Source: Butyrivibrio sp. MB2005 (lineage in GTDB: Bacteria > Bacillota > Clostridia > Lachnospirales > Lachnospiraceae). Taken from it: a stretch of 64,000 nucleotides of DNA. The translations under genes and the position numbers were made by a program. The notes under the pieces are model-generated. The model had not been told where the DNA came from, searched no databases, and was given only the letters and a program-made list of their open reading frames with translations. Each line of letters begins with the position of its first letter. Position 1 is the stretch's first letter. This document shows positions 44,694-52,708 of this stretch, piece after piece. The stretch is taken from positions 1-64,000 of the forward strand of contig NZ_AUJP01000011.1 in the NCBI RefSeq assembly GCF_000424285.1, written 5' to 3'.

Positions 44694-45794
44694 ATGATTT
44701 CGGTATTTTTTGAGTTTGTTACCAGGATCCTAATTTGGATCTTTAAGAATATATTTGAGATGATCTCATTTTTTATGCGCCAGATATTCCGTCTGCTGCG
44801 CATGTTTTTTGTTGCGCTTCCTGTTACAGCGCTTGTCTATTCGGTTTTCCTGATATTGTTAATAGTGTCATTGTTTGCAGGTGACGGCTTTTTGGCAGCA
44901 TTTCCTGTTCGGATAAGTTCAGGTGTTGCAAGGGCTGCGCTTGTAAAAGTCGCTTCCGATTATCTGGGATTGATGTCAAAGTACGGCGGGACGATGATGT
45001 TTTTCGTACTGTTATTTCTTGCATTAATTCTTATTATCCCCATAGGCTTCATATTGATTGCGGCAAGTGCTTTTTCGTTCTGCGGAAGATTTCTTGTTTT
45101 TGCGCTTCTTGCAGATGTGGCTATTTATTTATTTGGTTCTGTCATAACAGGACGAGGGTTTATGGATATGGCCGTAGGCAGGTATAAGCTGTTGTTTCCG
45201 GGAGCAGGACATAAAATTGATCAGAAAAACTACAACAGCTGGCTTCGCCGCCATAGCAGAGAGTTTGAGGATGACACCTTTGGACAGAATCAGTATGAAG
45301 AGCCCGAGAATGCACGCCGCAGACCTGAGGAATTCTATGAAGATGATGAGTATGAAGATGATTACGAGGATGAACCCGATGAATATTATGATAGACCTCG
45401 TTCAAATCGCAGAAGGCATTCGCGGACATATGATATCGATGAATACGATGAGGACTATGATGATGAGTACGATGTGGATTACTACGAAGATGATGAAGAA
45501 GCAGAGGACTATGACGATTATGAAGAATATGAAGATTACGAAGAATATGATGATCGCATAGAGGATAAAACTTACCGACGCAATAAGCAATCTAATAACC
45601 GTAGTACGTCCCCTAAGAGCGAACCCGCAGGCAACTTCAACTTCTTTGCCGGCTGCAACTCATTGGAATCAGCTGATAAGAAATATAAACAGCTTGTAAA
45701 GCTCTATCACCCGGACAATATGGACGGCGACACCTCAGCACTTCAGGAGATAAATGTACAATACGGCGAAATTAAGAAAAAATTCAGAGCATAA
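44694..45794 (+). CDS. Membrane protein with acidic Tyr-rich linker and C-terminal J domain
   Basis: Unusual protein of 366 residues. The N-terminal 170 residues contain about four hydrophobic segments (about 1-25, 38-62, 98-125, 132-155). An extremely acidic and Tyr-rich low-complexity linker follows (about 195-300, repeats of D-Y-E-D, D-E-Y). The last 55 residues are a short J domain: FFAGCNSLESADKKYKQL and the diagnostic YHPDN, then ALQEINVQYGEIKKKF. J domains recruit Hsp70 (DnaK), so this could place DnaK at the membrane. The start ATG 44694 has no strong Shine-Dalgarno. It is 21 bases after alr and ends at a clear terminator. The family name is unknown to me. Confidence 0.8.
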   Translation: MISVFFEFVTRILIWIFKNIFEMISFFMRQIFRLLRMFFVALPVTALVYSVFLILLIVSLFAGDGFLAAFPVRISSGVARAALVKVASDYLGLMSKYGGTMMFFVLLFLALILIIPIGFILIAASAFSFCGRFLVFALLADVAIYLFGSVITGRGFMDMAVGRYKLLFPGAGHKIDQKNYNSWLRRHSREFEDDTFGQNQYEEPENARRRPEEFYEDDEYEDDYEDEPDEYYDRPRSNRRRHSRTYDIDEYDEDYDDEYDVDYYEDDEEAEDYDDYEEYEDYEEYDDRIEDKTYRRNKQSNNRSTSPKSEPAGNFNFFAGCNSLESADKKYKQLVKLYHPDNMDGDTSALQEINVQYGEIKKKFRA

Positions 45795-45804
45795 AATTTC
45801 ACGG

Positions 45805-45828
45805 GAGGCAATTAAGCCTCCTTTTTTC
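45805..45828 (+). terminator. Intrinsic terminator after the J-domain gene
   Basis: Six-bp GC-rich stem GGAGGC (45805-45810) with GCCTCC (45817-45822), loop AATTAA, six T. It closes the rex-nnr-alr run. Confidence 0.9.
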
Positions 45829-45905
45829 AAGTCCGAGAATAATGGCAGTGGAAAAATTACACCACATATGTTATTAATAGTGAGCATAAAAATCGAGGGA
45901 ATAAT

Positions 45906-45935
45906 ATGGAACCTGTCATAAAGATGGTTGTTTAG
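45906..45935 (+). CDS. Possible 9-codon leader peptide before the flippase gene
   Basis: ATG 45906 follows GAGGG and reads MEPVIKMVV before a TAG at 45933. It lies 17 bases before the flippase start. It may be a short translated leader that affects flippase expression, or chance. There is no attenuator hairpin around it. Confidence 0.25.
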   Translation: MEPVIKMVV

Positions 45936-45952
45936 GGAGCTATTATTACTGT

Positions 45953-47413
45953 ATGGAGAAACAAAAGGATATTAGAAATAAAACAATATCAAATTTGATA
46001 TGGCGATATGCGGAGCGCTGCGGTGCACAAGGAATAAGTTTTATTGTTACGATTGTCTTGGCAAGATTATTATCACCGGATGAATATGGTGTAATAGCAC
46101 TTGTAACAATTTTCTTGTCTATATCTCAGGTATTTGTTGATGGCGGATTGGGAAACGCTTTGATTCAAAAAAAGGATGCAGACGATCTGGATTTTTCGAC
46201 AATATTCATATGCAACGTTATTTCCTGTTGTGTGGTATATCTGGGTATATACTTTTTGGCACCTGTGATAGCTGGATATTATGAAAATGATTCACTTACA
46301 GCTATTATCAGAGTACTTGGTGTTACAGTCCTTATTTCCGGAGTCAAGAACGTTCAGCAGGCTTATGTTTCAAAAAAGCTTATTTTTAAGAAATTTTTCT
46401 TTTCAACTCTTTTAGGAACGGTATCAGCGGGAGTTGTAGGAATTATACTTGCTTATGCTGGATTTGGTGTTTGGGCGCTTGTAGCACAGAATATTGTTAA
46501 TGCTCTTATTGATACGATTGTATTGTGGATTACAGTAAAGTGGAGACCAAAATTTATCTTTTCTTTTGAGAGGCTTAAAGGGCTTTTTTCCTATGGATGG
46601 AAGCTGCTTGCCTCTAATTTATTAAACACAGTATACAATGACATACGACAGCTTATTATTGGTAAAGTGTATACGGAAGCGGATTTGGCATATTTTAACA
46701 GAGGTCAGACATTCCCAAGTTTTATTGCAAACAATATCAATGCTTCAATAAACAGTGTGCTTTTGCCTGTAATGTCGCAGGCTCAGGATGATGAACAGCG
46801 TATCAAGAGAATGACACGATATTCTATTATGACCAGTAGCTTTATTATGTGGCCGATGATGATCGGATTGATGGCTACAGGTAAGACGTTGTTTGTATTG
46901 CTACTTACAGAAAAATGGCTGCCCAGCTTGCCGTATCTATATATTTATTGCTTCGTTACAGGAATGCAGCCTATCCAGACGGCCAATCTGAATGCGATTA
47001 AAGCAAAGGGCAGAAGTGATATTTTTCTTAAACTGGAGATTATTAAAAAGGTAACAGGACTACTTTTAGTGCTTGCCACAATGAATATAAGTGTACTTGC
47101 AATTGGTTTGGGAGGCATATTCTACACTATTTTTGCCAGTGTTGTAAATTCATTCCCCAACAAAAAACTGCTCAATTATAGTTACTTTGAGCAGATCAGA
47201 GATATATTACCGTCGTTTCTACTGGCCGTAGTGATGGGGGCGGTAGTTTATCTTTTGCCATTGCCAGGTACATTGCCGGTTATAGTCGTTTTGATTATTC
47301 AGATTGTTGTAGGTGCAATAGTTTATGTATCCGGAGCTATGTTTTTCAAACTTGAGGCAGCTTCTTTTGTTAAGGATTCATTGGTTAAGTTTCATAACAG
47401 AAAGAATAACTAA
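45953..47413 (+). CDS. Polysaccharide flippase (Wzx/RfbX-like, MOP superfamily)
   Basis: Integral membrane transporter of 486 residues with about twelve to fourteen hydrophobic helices. The start MEKQKDIRNKTISNLIW and GISFIVTIVLARLLSPDEYGVIAL are typical of the polysaccharide-transport (PST) branch, related to Wzx and TuaB, which flips lipid-linked oligosaccharides to the outer face of the membrane. ATG 45953 follows AGGGAG at a somewhat long distance. The glycosyltransferase gene is five bases downstream. The pair looks like a fragment of a surface-polysaccharide locus, and its base composition is lower in GC than the housekeeping genes around it. Confidence 0.92.
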   Translation: MEKQKDIRNKTISNLIWRYAERCGAQGISFIVTIVLARLLSPDEYGVIALVTIFLSISQVFVDGGLGNALIQKKDADDLDFSTIFICNVISCCVVYLGIYFLAPVIAGYYENDSLTAIIRVLGVTVLISGVKNVQQAYVSKKLIFKKFFFSTLLGTVSAGVVGIILAYAGFGVWALVAQNIVNALIDTIVLWITVKWRPKFIFSFERLKGLFSYGWKLLASNLLNTVYNDIRQLIIGKVYTEADLAYFNRGQTFPSFIANNINASINSVLLPVMSQAQDDEQRIKRMTRYSIMTSSFIMWPMMIGLMATGKTLFVLLLTEKWLPSLPYLYIYCFVTGMQPIQTANLNAIKAKGRSDIFLKLEIIKKVTGLLLVLATMNISVLAIGLGGIFYTIFASVVNSFPNKKLLNYSYFEQIRDILPSFLLAVVMGAVVYLLPLPGTLPVIVVLIIQIVVGAIVYVSGAMFFKLEAASFVKDSLVKFHNRKNN

Positions 47414-47417
47414 TCTT

Positions 47418-48542
47418 ATGAGGATAAAAGAAAAAAATAAAAAAATCAAAATTCTTTTAGTTATTTATGGTGATGTTCATTTTGGCGGTGTATCTGTGCT
47501 TATAAATAATCTACTAGCCAAAATGGATAGAAGTAGATTGGACATAACGTTATATGCTTTCGGGAATGTTGCTGACGAAGGCTGTTACCGATTTTATGAA
47601 GAAAATGGCGTTAAAATCGTGTTGGGAGAACATGACAGATATCGAAGGAAGCTTATAGCATGGGACTTGCTGAGAATCATTGCAAAAGGAAAGTTTGATG
47701 TGATTCATTGCAATACCGGCGGATTGGAATTAACGTTCATATCTATGGCTATTGCTCGAGTATTTGGTGTAAAAAAGAGAATTGCTCATTCTCACGGTAG
47801 TAAAAGGTCCTCCGTACCATACGGCAGAAGAGAGCAATTCTATCAAAGAGCAAATGACAGGCTGGCAAATATACAGCTTTCATGCTCTGTTGAAGCAGCA
47901 CAGCATTTATTTGGTCATTCAGATGTGAGACTCTTGTACAATGGCATCGACCTGAATAAATTCACTTTTTCTTCTGACTTGAGAAAAAAAGCGAGATCAA
48001 GCATGGAATTGGACGGGAAGTTTGTCATTGGTACGGTGGGAAGGCTCGATTATATCAAGAATCAGAAGTTTATTTTTGATATTGTTAAAATACTAAAAGA
48101 GAAGTCTGAAGTTAGGGCTCTGATAGTTGGAAGCGGTAGCTTTAAAGATGAGCTTGTCAAATACAGTGAGGAGCTTGAGATAGAAGAATCAATTATTTTT
48201 ATTGATGCCAACGACAGGATAGAGTATTATCTTTGCGCAATGGATGCATTTGTGTTTCCGTCCTTATCAGAGGGATTAGGCATTTCAGCAATTGAGGCGC
48301 AGGCCATGGATCTGCCTGTATGGAGTTCTACCAATGTGCCTAGAAAGGCAGCGGTTACAGAGAAAGCTTTCTTTATGGATCTTGAGGACGGGGCCGGTAA
48401 ATGGGCTGACGATATTTTTGAGTATTGCCAGTGTCATGATCTGGAAAACAGATATGACAGGAGTATAGATATACGTAAAAAAGGCTATGACATTTGCGAC
48501 TCTGCCAAGGTGTTACATGACATTTATTTAGACAGAAAATGA
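47418..48542 (+). CDS. Glycosyltransferase family 4
   Basis: GT-B fold glycosyltransferase of 374 residues, retaining mechanism. The acceptor half starts KIKILLVIYGDVHFGGVSVLI (residue 10 onward); the donor half has GTVGRLDYIKNQKF and the family signature FPSLSEGLGISAIEAQAMD with the E-x7-E spacing. It likely adds a sugar to lipid-linked surface glycan using a nucleotide sugar. ATG 47418 is chosen; the frame extends upstream but overlaps the flippase. The Shine-Dalgarno is weak, so translation may be coupled with the flippase. A terminator follows at 48562. Confidence 0.92.
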   Translation: MRIKEKNKKIKILLVIYGDVHFGGVSVLINNLLAKMDRSRLDITLYAFGNVADEGCYRFYEENGVKIVLGEHDRYRRKLIAWDLLRIIAKGKFDVIHCNTGGLELTFISMAIARVFGVKKRIAHSHGSKRSSVPYGRREQFYQRANDRLANIQLSCSVEAAQHLFGHSDVRLLYNGIDLNKFTFSSDLRKKARSSMELDGKFVIGTVGRLDYIKNQKFIFDIVKILKEKSEVRALIVGSGSFKDELVKYSEELEIEESIIFIDANDRIEYYLCAMDAFVFPSLSEGLGISAIEAQAMDLPVWSSTNVPRKAAVTEKAFFMDLEDGAGKWADDIFEYCQCHDLENRYDRSIDIRKKGYDICDSAKVLHDIYLDRK

Positions 48543-48561
48543 ATATGGTTTGGATGTGGTA

Positions 48562-48590
48562 AATAGGCAGAGAATCCTCTGCCTATTTGT
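48562..48590 (+). terminator. Intrinsic terminator after the glycosyltransferase gene
   Basis: Stem AATAGGCAGAG (48562-48572) with CTCTGCCTATT (48577-48587), tetraloop, then TGTTAT. The T run is short. Confidence 0.75.
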
Positions 48591-48624
48591 TATATACAAG
48601 AGTCCCTTTTTATAGCCCGATTTC

Positions 48625-48653
48625 TTGACGGAAAAGCGCCAAAATGCTATATT
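48625..48653 (+). promoter_or_regulatory. SigA-type promoter for the CorC-like gene
   Basis: TTGACG (48625-48630), 17-base spacer, TATATT (48648-48653), 48 bases before the start codon. Confidence 0.7.
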
Positions 48654-48700
48654 TTAACTTGACGCATTTTGCAATCATGAATAAAAGGAGATGAAATTTA

Positions 48701-50110
48701 ATGGACGACGATGGGCCTACTGCCACTGCTTTTCTACTGATATTTGTAGTCATGATACTCATAGATGTGCTCTTTTACGGATTTGGTGCTTCTATTGAGA
48801 ATCTCAAGCCTGAAGACATTAACAGACTGGATAAAGATAAGGACGATAACGGTTCTGCCCACCTCATCAAGAGAAATGGCAAGAACGCTGAGAAAATCCT
48901 TGAAATCCTGGATCATCCGGGACGATATATCAATACCATCCAGCTGGTAACATTGCTTGTTAATATGTTTTTCGGACTTACCTATGTCAGGGAGCTTAGC
49001 AGTTTCACATTCGGACTCATAGGCGGTTATATTCAGAATACTGTAGCTGCACAGATTATTTCTTATTTTGTAGCGGTTATGGTTCTAATGTATGTAGTAC
49101 TTACCATAGGCGTGCTGATACCAAGGAAGCTTGGCGCGAGATACCCTGAGAAATGGGCTCTTGTGTGCGTAGGAGCAATCAGTGCAATCATAAAGATTCT
49201 CAGTCCTTTTACCGGGATTGTCAGATTCACTGCTATGGCTATTCTCAGACTCTTTGGTTTTCATTGGGAAGCAGATGAGAATGATGTCACAGAAGAAGAG
49301 ATCAAATCCATGGTTTCGGAAGGTCAGGAACAGGGTGTTCTGCAGGATTCCGAGGCTGACATGATCAGTAATATTTTCGAATATTCTGATAAGCAGGCCA
49401 GGGATATCATGACCAATCGTAAGGCTATGGTTTGTATTGACGGTAATACCACATTAAAAGAGGCTGTAAACTTCATGCTTGATATGAACAACAGCCGATT
49501 CCCTGTTTATCTTGATAATATTGATCACATCATTGGTATCCTTCATATCAGGGATGCAATGAAAAGACTTTCTGAGCATATAGATGATGATACACCGCTC
49601 AGGAAGACCAGAGGACTCCTTCGTTCTCCCAAGAACGTTCCGGAGACCAGAAATATTGATACTCTTTTCCACGAGATGCAAAAATCAAAGACGCAGATGG
49701 TTATCGTAATAGATGAGTACGGACAGACTGCGGGACTTGTTTCCATGGAGGATATCATCGAGGAGATCGTTGGTAATATCATGGATGAGTATGACGAGGA
49801 AGAGGATTACATCGAGGCTACATCCAATGAGGATGAGTTTATCATTGAAGGCAAGACGCCACTTGAGGACCTTGAGGAGAAATTCGGACTTACCTTTGAC
49901 GACGAGGAGTTCGAGACAGTAAACGGACTTTTGATTTCAAGGCTCGACAGAATTCCGGAAGAGAATGAGGATTTCACTGCACAGATAAGCGGATATTCAT
50001 TCAAGATTCTTTCGGTCAAAAATCACATGATCCAAAGCGTTCTGGTTAAAAAGATAAAGGATGATGAGTCCTTGGAAGAATCAGACGATCAGGAATATAA
50101 AGCAATTTAG
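48701..50110 (+). CDS. CNNM/CorC-type (HlyC) magnesium or cobalt efflux protein
   Basis: Membrane protein of 469 residues with the CNNM-CBS-CorC_HlyC layout. The CNNM transmembrane domain is about 1-190 with about four helices. It is followed by a pair of CBS domains (about 215-340; IMTNRKAMVCIDGN, SRFPVYLDN, and VIVIDEYGQTAGLVSMEDIIEEIVG). A small CorC/HlyC domain lies at the C-terminus (about 380-450). This family exports Mg2+ or is otherwise involved in divalent-cation homeostasis; CBS domains sense nucleotides such as Mg-ATP. The hemolysin label given to relatives is historical. ATG 48701 follows AGGAGATG. It is followed after 18 bases by yebC. Confidence 0.93.
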   Translation: MDDDGPTATAFLLIFVVMILIDVLFYGFGASIENLKPEDINRLDKDKDDNGSAHLIKRNGKNAEKILEILDHPGRYINTIQLVTLLVNMFFGLTYVRELSSFTFGLIGGYIQNTVAAQIISYFVAVMVLMYVVLTIGVLIPRKLGARYPEKWALVCVGAISAIIKILSPFTGIVRFTAMAILRLFGFHWEADENDVTEEEIKSMVSEGQEQGVLQDSEADMISNIFEYSDKQARDIMTNRKAMVCIDGNTTLKEAVNFMLDMNNSRFPVYLDNIDHIIGILHIRDAMKRLSEHIDDDTPLRKTRGLLRSPKNVPETRNIDTLFHEMQKSKTQMVIVIDEYGQTAGLVSMEDIIEEIVGNIMDEYDEEEDYIEATSNEDEFIIEGKTPLEDLEEKFGLTFDDEEFETVNGLLISRLDRIPEENEDFTAQISGYSFKILSVKNHMIQSVLVKKIKDDESLEESDDQEYKAI

Positions 50111-50128
50111 TATTTTTAGGAGGACAAT

Positions 50129-50869
50129 ATGTCAGGACATTCAAAATTTGCGAACATTAAGCATAAGAAAGAGAAAAATGACGCTGCCAAGGGTAAGATT
50201 TTCACAGTTATCGGACGTGAGATCGCAGTAGCAGTTAAGGAGGGCGGCCCTGATCCGTCCAATAACTTCAAGCTCGCACAGGTAATCGCTAAGGCAAAGG
50301 CAAATAACATGCCTAACGATACTATTGAGCGTGGTATCAAGAAGGCTGCAGGTGCTGACGGAAGCGTTAACTATCAGACACTTACATATGAAGGATATGG
50401 CCCCGGCGGCACAGCTATCATCGTTGATACACTTACAGACAACATCAATCGTACAGCAGCTAATGTAAGAGCAGCTTTCTCAAAGGGTAACGGTAACGTT
50501 GGAACACCCGGCTGTGTATCTTACATGTTCGATAAGAAGGGTCAGATCCTCATCGATAAGGAAGAGTGCTCTATGGGTTCAGATGACCTTATGATGCTGG
50601 TTCTTGATGCAGGTGCTGATGATTTCAATGAGGAAGATGACAGCTATGAGATCCTTACAACTCCTGAAGCTTTCCAGGGCGTTGTTGAGACTCTTGATAA
50701 GGAGAAGATCGTTTCTGCATCAGCTGAGATCACAATGATTCCTCAGAACTACGTTGAGGTTACAGACGAGAACAACGTTAAGTGCATTCAGAGAATTCTT
50801 GATATCCTTGAAGAGGATGACGATGTACAGGCTGTTTATCACAACTGGGATGACAGTGCAGCAGAGTAA
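50129..50869 (+). CDS. yebC: YebC/PmpR (TACO1-like) protein
   Basis: Conserved 246-residue protein that starts MSGHSKFANIKHKKEKNDAAKGK and contains DPSNNFKLAQVIAKAKANNMPNDTIERGIKKA, the hallmark of the family. The three-domain fold is expected from length. It was described as a transcriptional regulator, and recent work also connects YebC to ribosome function on proline-rich stretches. Either role is cytoplasmic. ATG 50129 follows AGGAGG. The gene is directly downstream of the CorC-like gene, with which it may share its promoter. Confidence 0.97.
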   Translation: MSGHSKFANIKHKKEKNDAAKGKIFTVIGREIAVAVKEGGPDPSNNFKLAQVIAKAKANNMPNDTIERGIKKAAGADGSVNYQTLTYEGYGPGGTAIIVDTLTDNINRTAANVRAAFSKGNGNVGTPGCVSYMFDKKGQILIDKEECSMGSDDLMMLVLDAGADDFNEEDDSYEILTTPEAFQGVVETLDKEKIVSASAEITMIPQNYVEVTDENNVKCIQRILDILEEDDDVQAVYHNWDDSAAE

Positions 50870-50969
50870 ATAATACACTGAGTTTTGGCAGGACCCGACA
50901 TGAAATGTGCTGGGGCGTCGGAACGTTAACAGAAATTCATAATACTTTGGGACTTGGGGAGGTCTTGAG

Positions 50970-52649
50970 ATGAAGCTTAAAAAGACATGGATTGGGATTT
51001 GTGTCTTCGTAATCTATACAGTAGGAATAATCTTTGCTACAGGAGTTACAGGCTTTATTTCAGGGCTTTTTCCTGTTTATGACAAAAGAATGGTGACAGC
51101 TCTGATAGTAGCGGCGCTTGCAGTAATAGCGCTGGTTGTTTCGGCAGTTGGTATTACCATCGGAAAAGCTTTGAATAAAAACTCCGGATCGGATATAAAA
51201 TGGGCACCGGAGATAATACTCCCGATAATCCTTTTTATCGCAGGAGGCTGCGTTTATACGTGGTACATAAACGGTATTATGCCCATAACCGGAGATATGA
51301 AGCTCTTTGAGAGTGCCCTTGTAACAAAAGATGGCGTAAAAGCTGTACCTGGCAGCATTCTTGGTAGCTTCTATGTATCAGGACTCAATATTATTATGAG
51401 CTTTCTTGGCAATGAGCTTAAATCTGTTCTGATTTATCAGCTTGTACTTAGGATGATAATGCTTATTGCATTATACTTTGCACTCAGGAATTCCATAGGA
51501 ATTTTTGGAGCGCTTGCGGGATCCATTGCTACTGTAGCAATTCCCTTATTTGGTTTATCCATTAAGCATGTGTATGCAGGAAATATGTTTTTTGCACTTG
51601 TAATGCTTGATGCTATGTTGGTTGTTTTGTTTGCAAAAAGTGTTTCAAGGTCAGATTCCATAAAGCCCTATCATGTGATCTTTGGCATCTTAACAGGTGC
51701 ACTTACAGGTTTTGCTGTATATGTTGATCTTGCAGCTGTAGCGGTTATTGTTTTCATGATCACAGCACTTTTTAGCGACGAGGAAGAGTTTTCATTTAAA
51801 TCGGCAGTTGTCGATGTCATTATATTTATTTTGGCAGGACTTATTGCATTTGGATGCTCAGTATACTTCATTGGAGGTATGAGACCTTTTTATGTAAGCT
51901 TCTTTGAGTATGCAAACAAATTTTATGGAATAAACAACAGTGCATGGTTTGCATCGGTTTCAGCATCCTGGTGGAATCTTGTGATCTCACTTGGAATGCT
52001 TGGCGGTGCTATCGCAGTTATATTTGGTTTTATTTTCTCAAAGAGAAACGAGAGAATAGTACCATGGCTTTTCTTCACAATAGTCTCATGCGTTCTTTCA
52101 GTGGTTTGTGGAAGCACGGTGATCAACTATGATATGTATCTTTTCCTGATGCTTAGTATTCTTGTGGGCTGCGCAGTATCATGCTTTGCTTACAAAGATA
52201 AGCAGCCGGTTGTAGAGAAGGCATCAGCTACAGAAGCAGCTGAAGAACCTGAAGCTGAGCCTGAGCTGAAAAACGAAGCTGAGCCTGAGCTGAAAAACGA
52301 AGCTGAGCCTGAGCCGGAAACCGAGGCTGAGCCAGCGGAGGATGAGACCCCTCGCTTTGTTCCTGAGGGTATGGTGCTTCCTACAGGAGATGAGGACGAG
52401 GAGAATCTTGTTCCCAACTTCAACATGAACAGACCTGAGATGGAGAACATCGGCATTCTCTCGGTTGGTAAGAAGGAAGAAAACACCGGCTGGAAGGTTG
52501 TTTGTTCTGAGGATGACACAGAAGAGCCTGAAGTGAATGAAATAGCCGATGAAGCAACTGAAATTGCTGATGAGGCGGAAATGGTTGTAGAAGCTAAGAA
52601 AGATGACTTTGATATCAGCATCGACCCCGATGATGATTTTGATATTTGA
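50970..52649 (+). CDS. Polytopic membrane protein with acidic repeat tail, unknown function
   Basis: Membrane protein of 559 residues. The first 410 residues have about eleven hydrophobic helices with a GT-C-like arrangement (WYINGIMPITGDMKLFES with an acidic residue after the third or fourth helix), so a lipid-linked sugar transferase is possible but not shown. From about residue 410 the protein changes to a long acidic tail that includes duplicated units EAEPELKN, EAEPEPETEAEP and EIADEATEIADEAE. It ends in DFDISIDPDDDFDI. ATG 50970 follows GGGGAGG. No close functional partner is clear; the M16C gene starts 59 bases after its stop. Confidence 0.75.
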   Translation: MKLKKTWIGICVFVIYTVGIIFATGVTGFISGLFPVYDKRMVTALIVAALAVIALVVSAVGITIGKALNKNSGSDIKWAPEIILPIILFIAGGCVYTWYINGIMPITGDMKLFESALVTKDGVKAVPGSILGSFYVSGLNIIMSFLGNELKSVLIYQLVLRMIMLIALYFALRNSIGIFGALAGSIATVAIPLFGLSIKHVYAGNMFFALVMLDAMLVVLFAKSVSRSDSIKPYHVIFGILTGALTGFAVYVDLAAVAVIVFMITALFSDEEEFSFKSAVVDVIIFILAGLIAFGCSVYFIGGMRPFYVSFFEYANKFYGINNSAWFASVSASWWNLVISLGMLGGAIAVIFGFIFSKRNERIVPWLFFTIVSCVLSVVCGSTVINYDMYLFLMLSILVGCAVSCFAYKDKQPVVEKASATEAAEEPEAEPELKNEAEPELKNEAEPEPETEAEPAEDETPRFVPEGMVLPTGDEDEENLVPNFNMNRPEMENIGILSVGKKEENTGWKVVCSEDDTEEPEVNEIADEATEIADEAEMVVEAKKDDFDISIDPDDDFDI

Positions 52650-52708
52650 TTTTAGATATAAACGCTGCCGATGGCAGTAAATTGTAAGAAAAAGAACGAG
52701 GAACACGA

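Noticed and set aside
45217..45590. Met-rich and Ile/Val-rich ORFs (114 and 62 residues) in the acidic linker of the J-domain protein
   Set aside because: They are out-of-frame readings of the GAT/GAA/TAT-rich linker, which gives repeated Met or Ile codons.
52190..52706. Ser-rich and Arg/Leu-rich minus-strand ORFs (143 and 160 residues)
   Set aside because: Reverse reading of the acidic GAG/GCT repeats of the membrane protein tail; no start signal.
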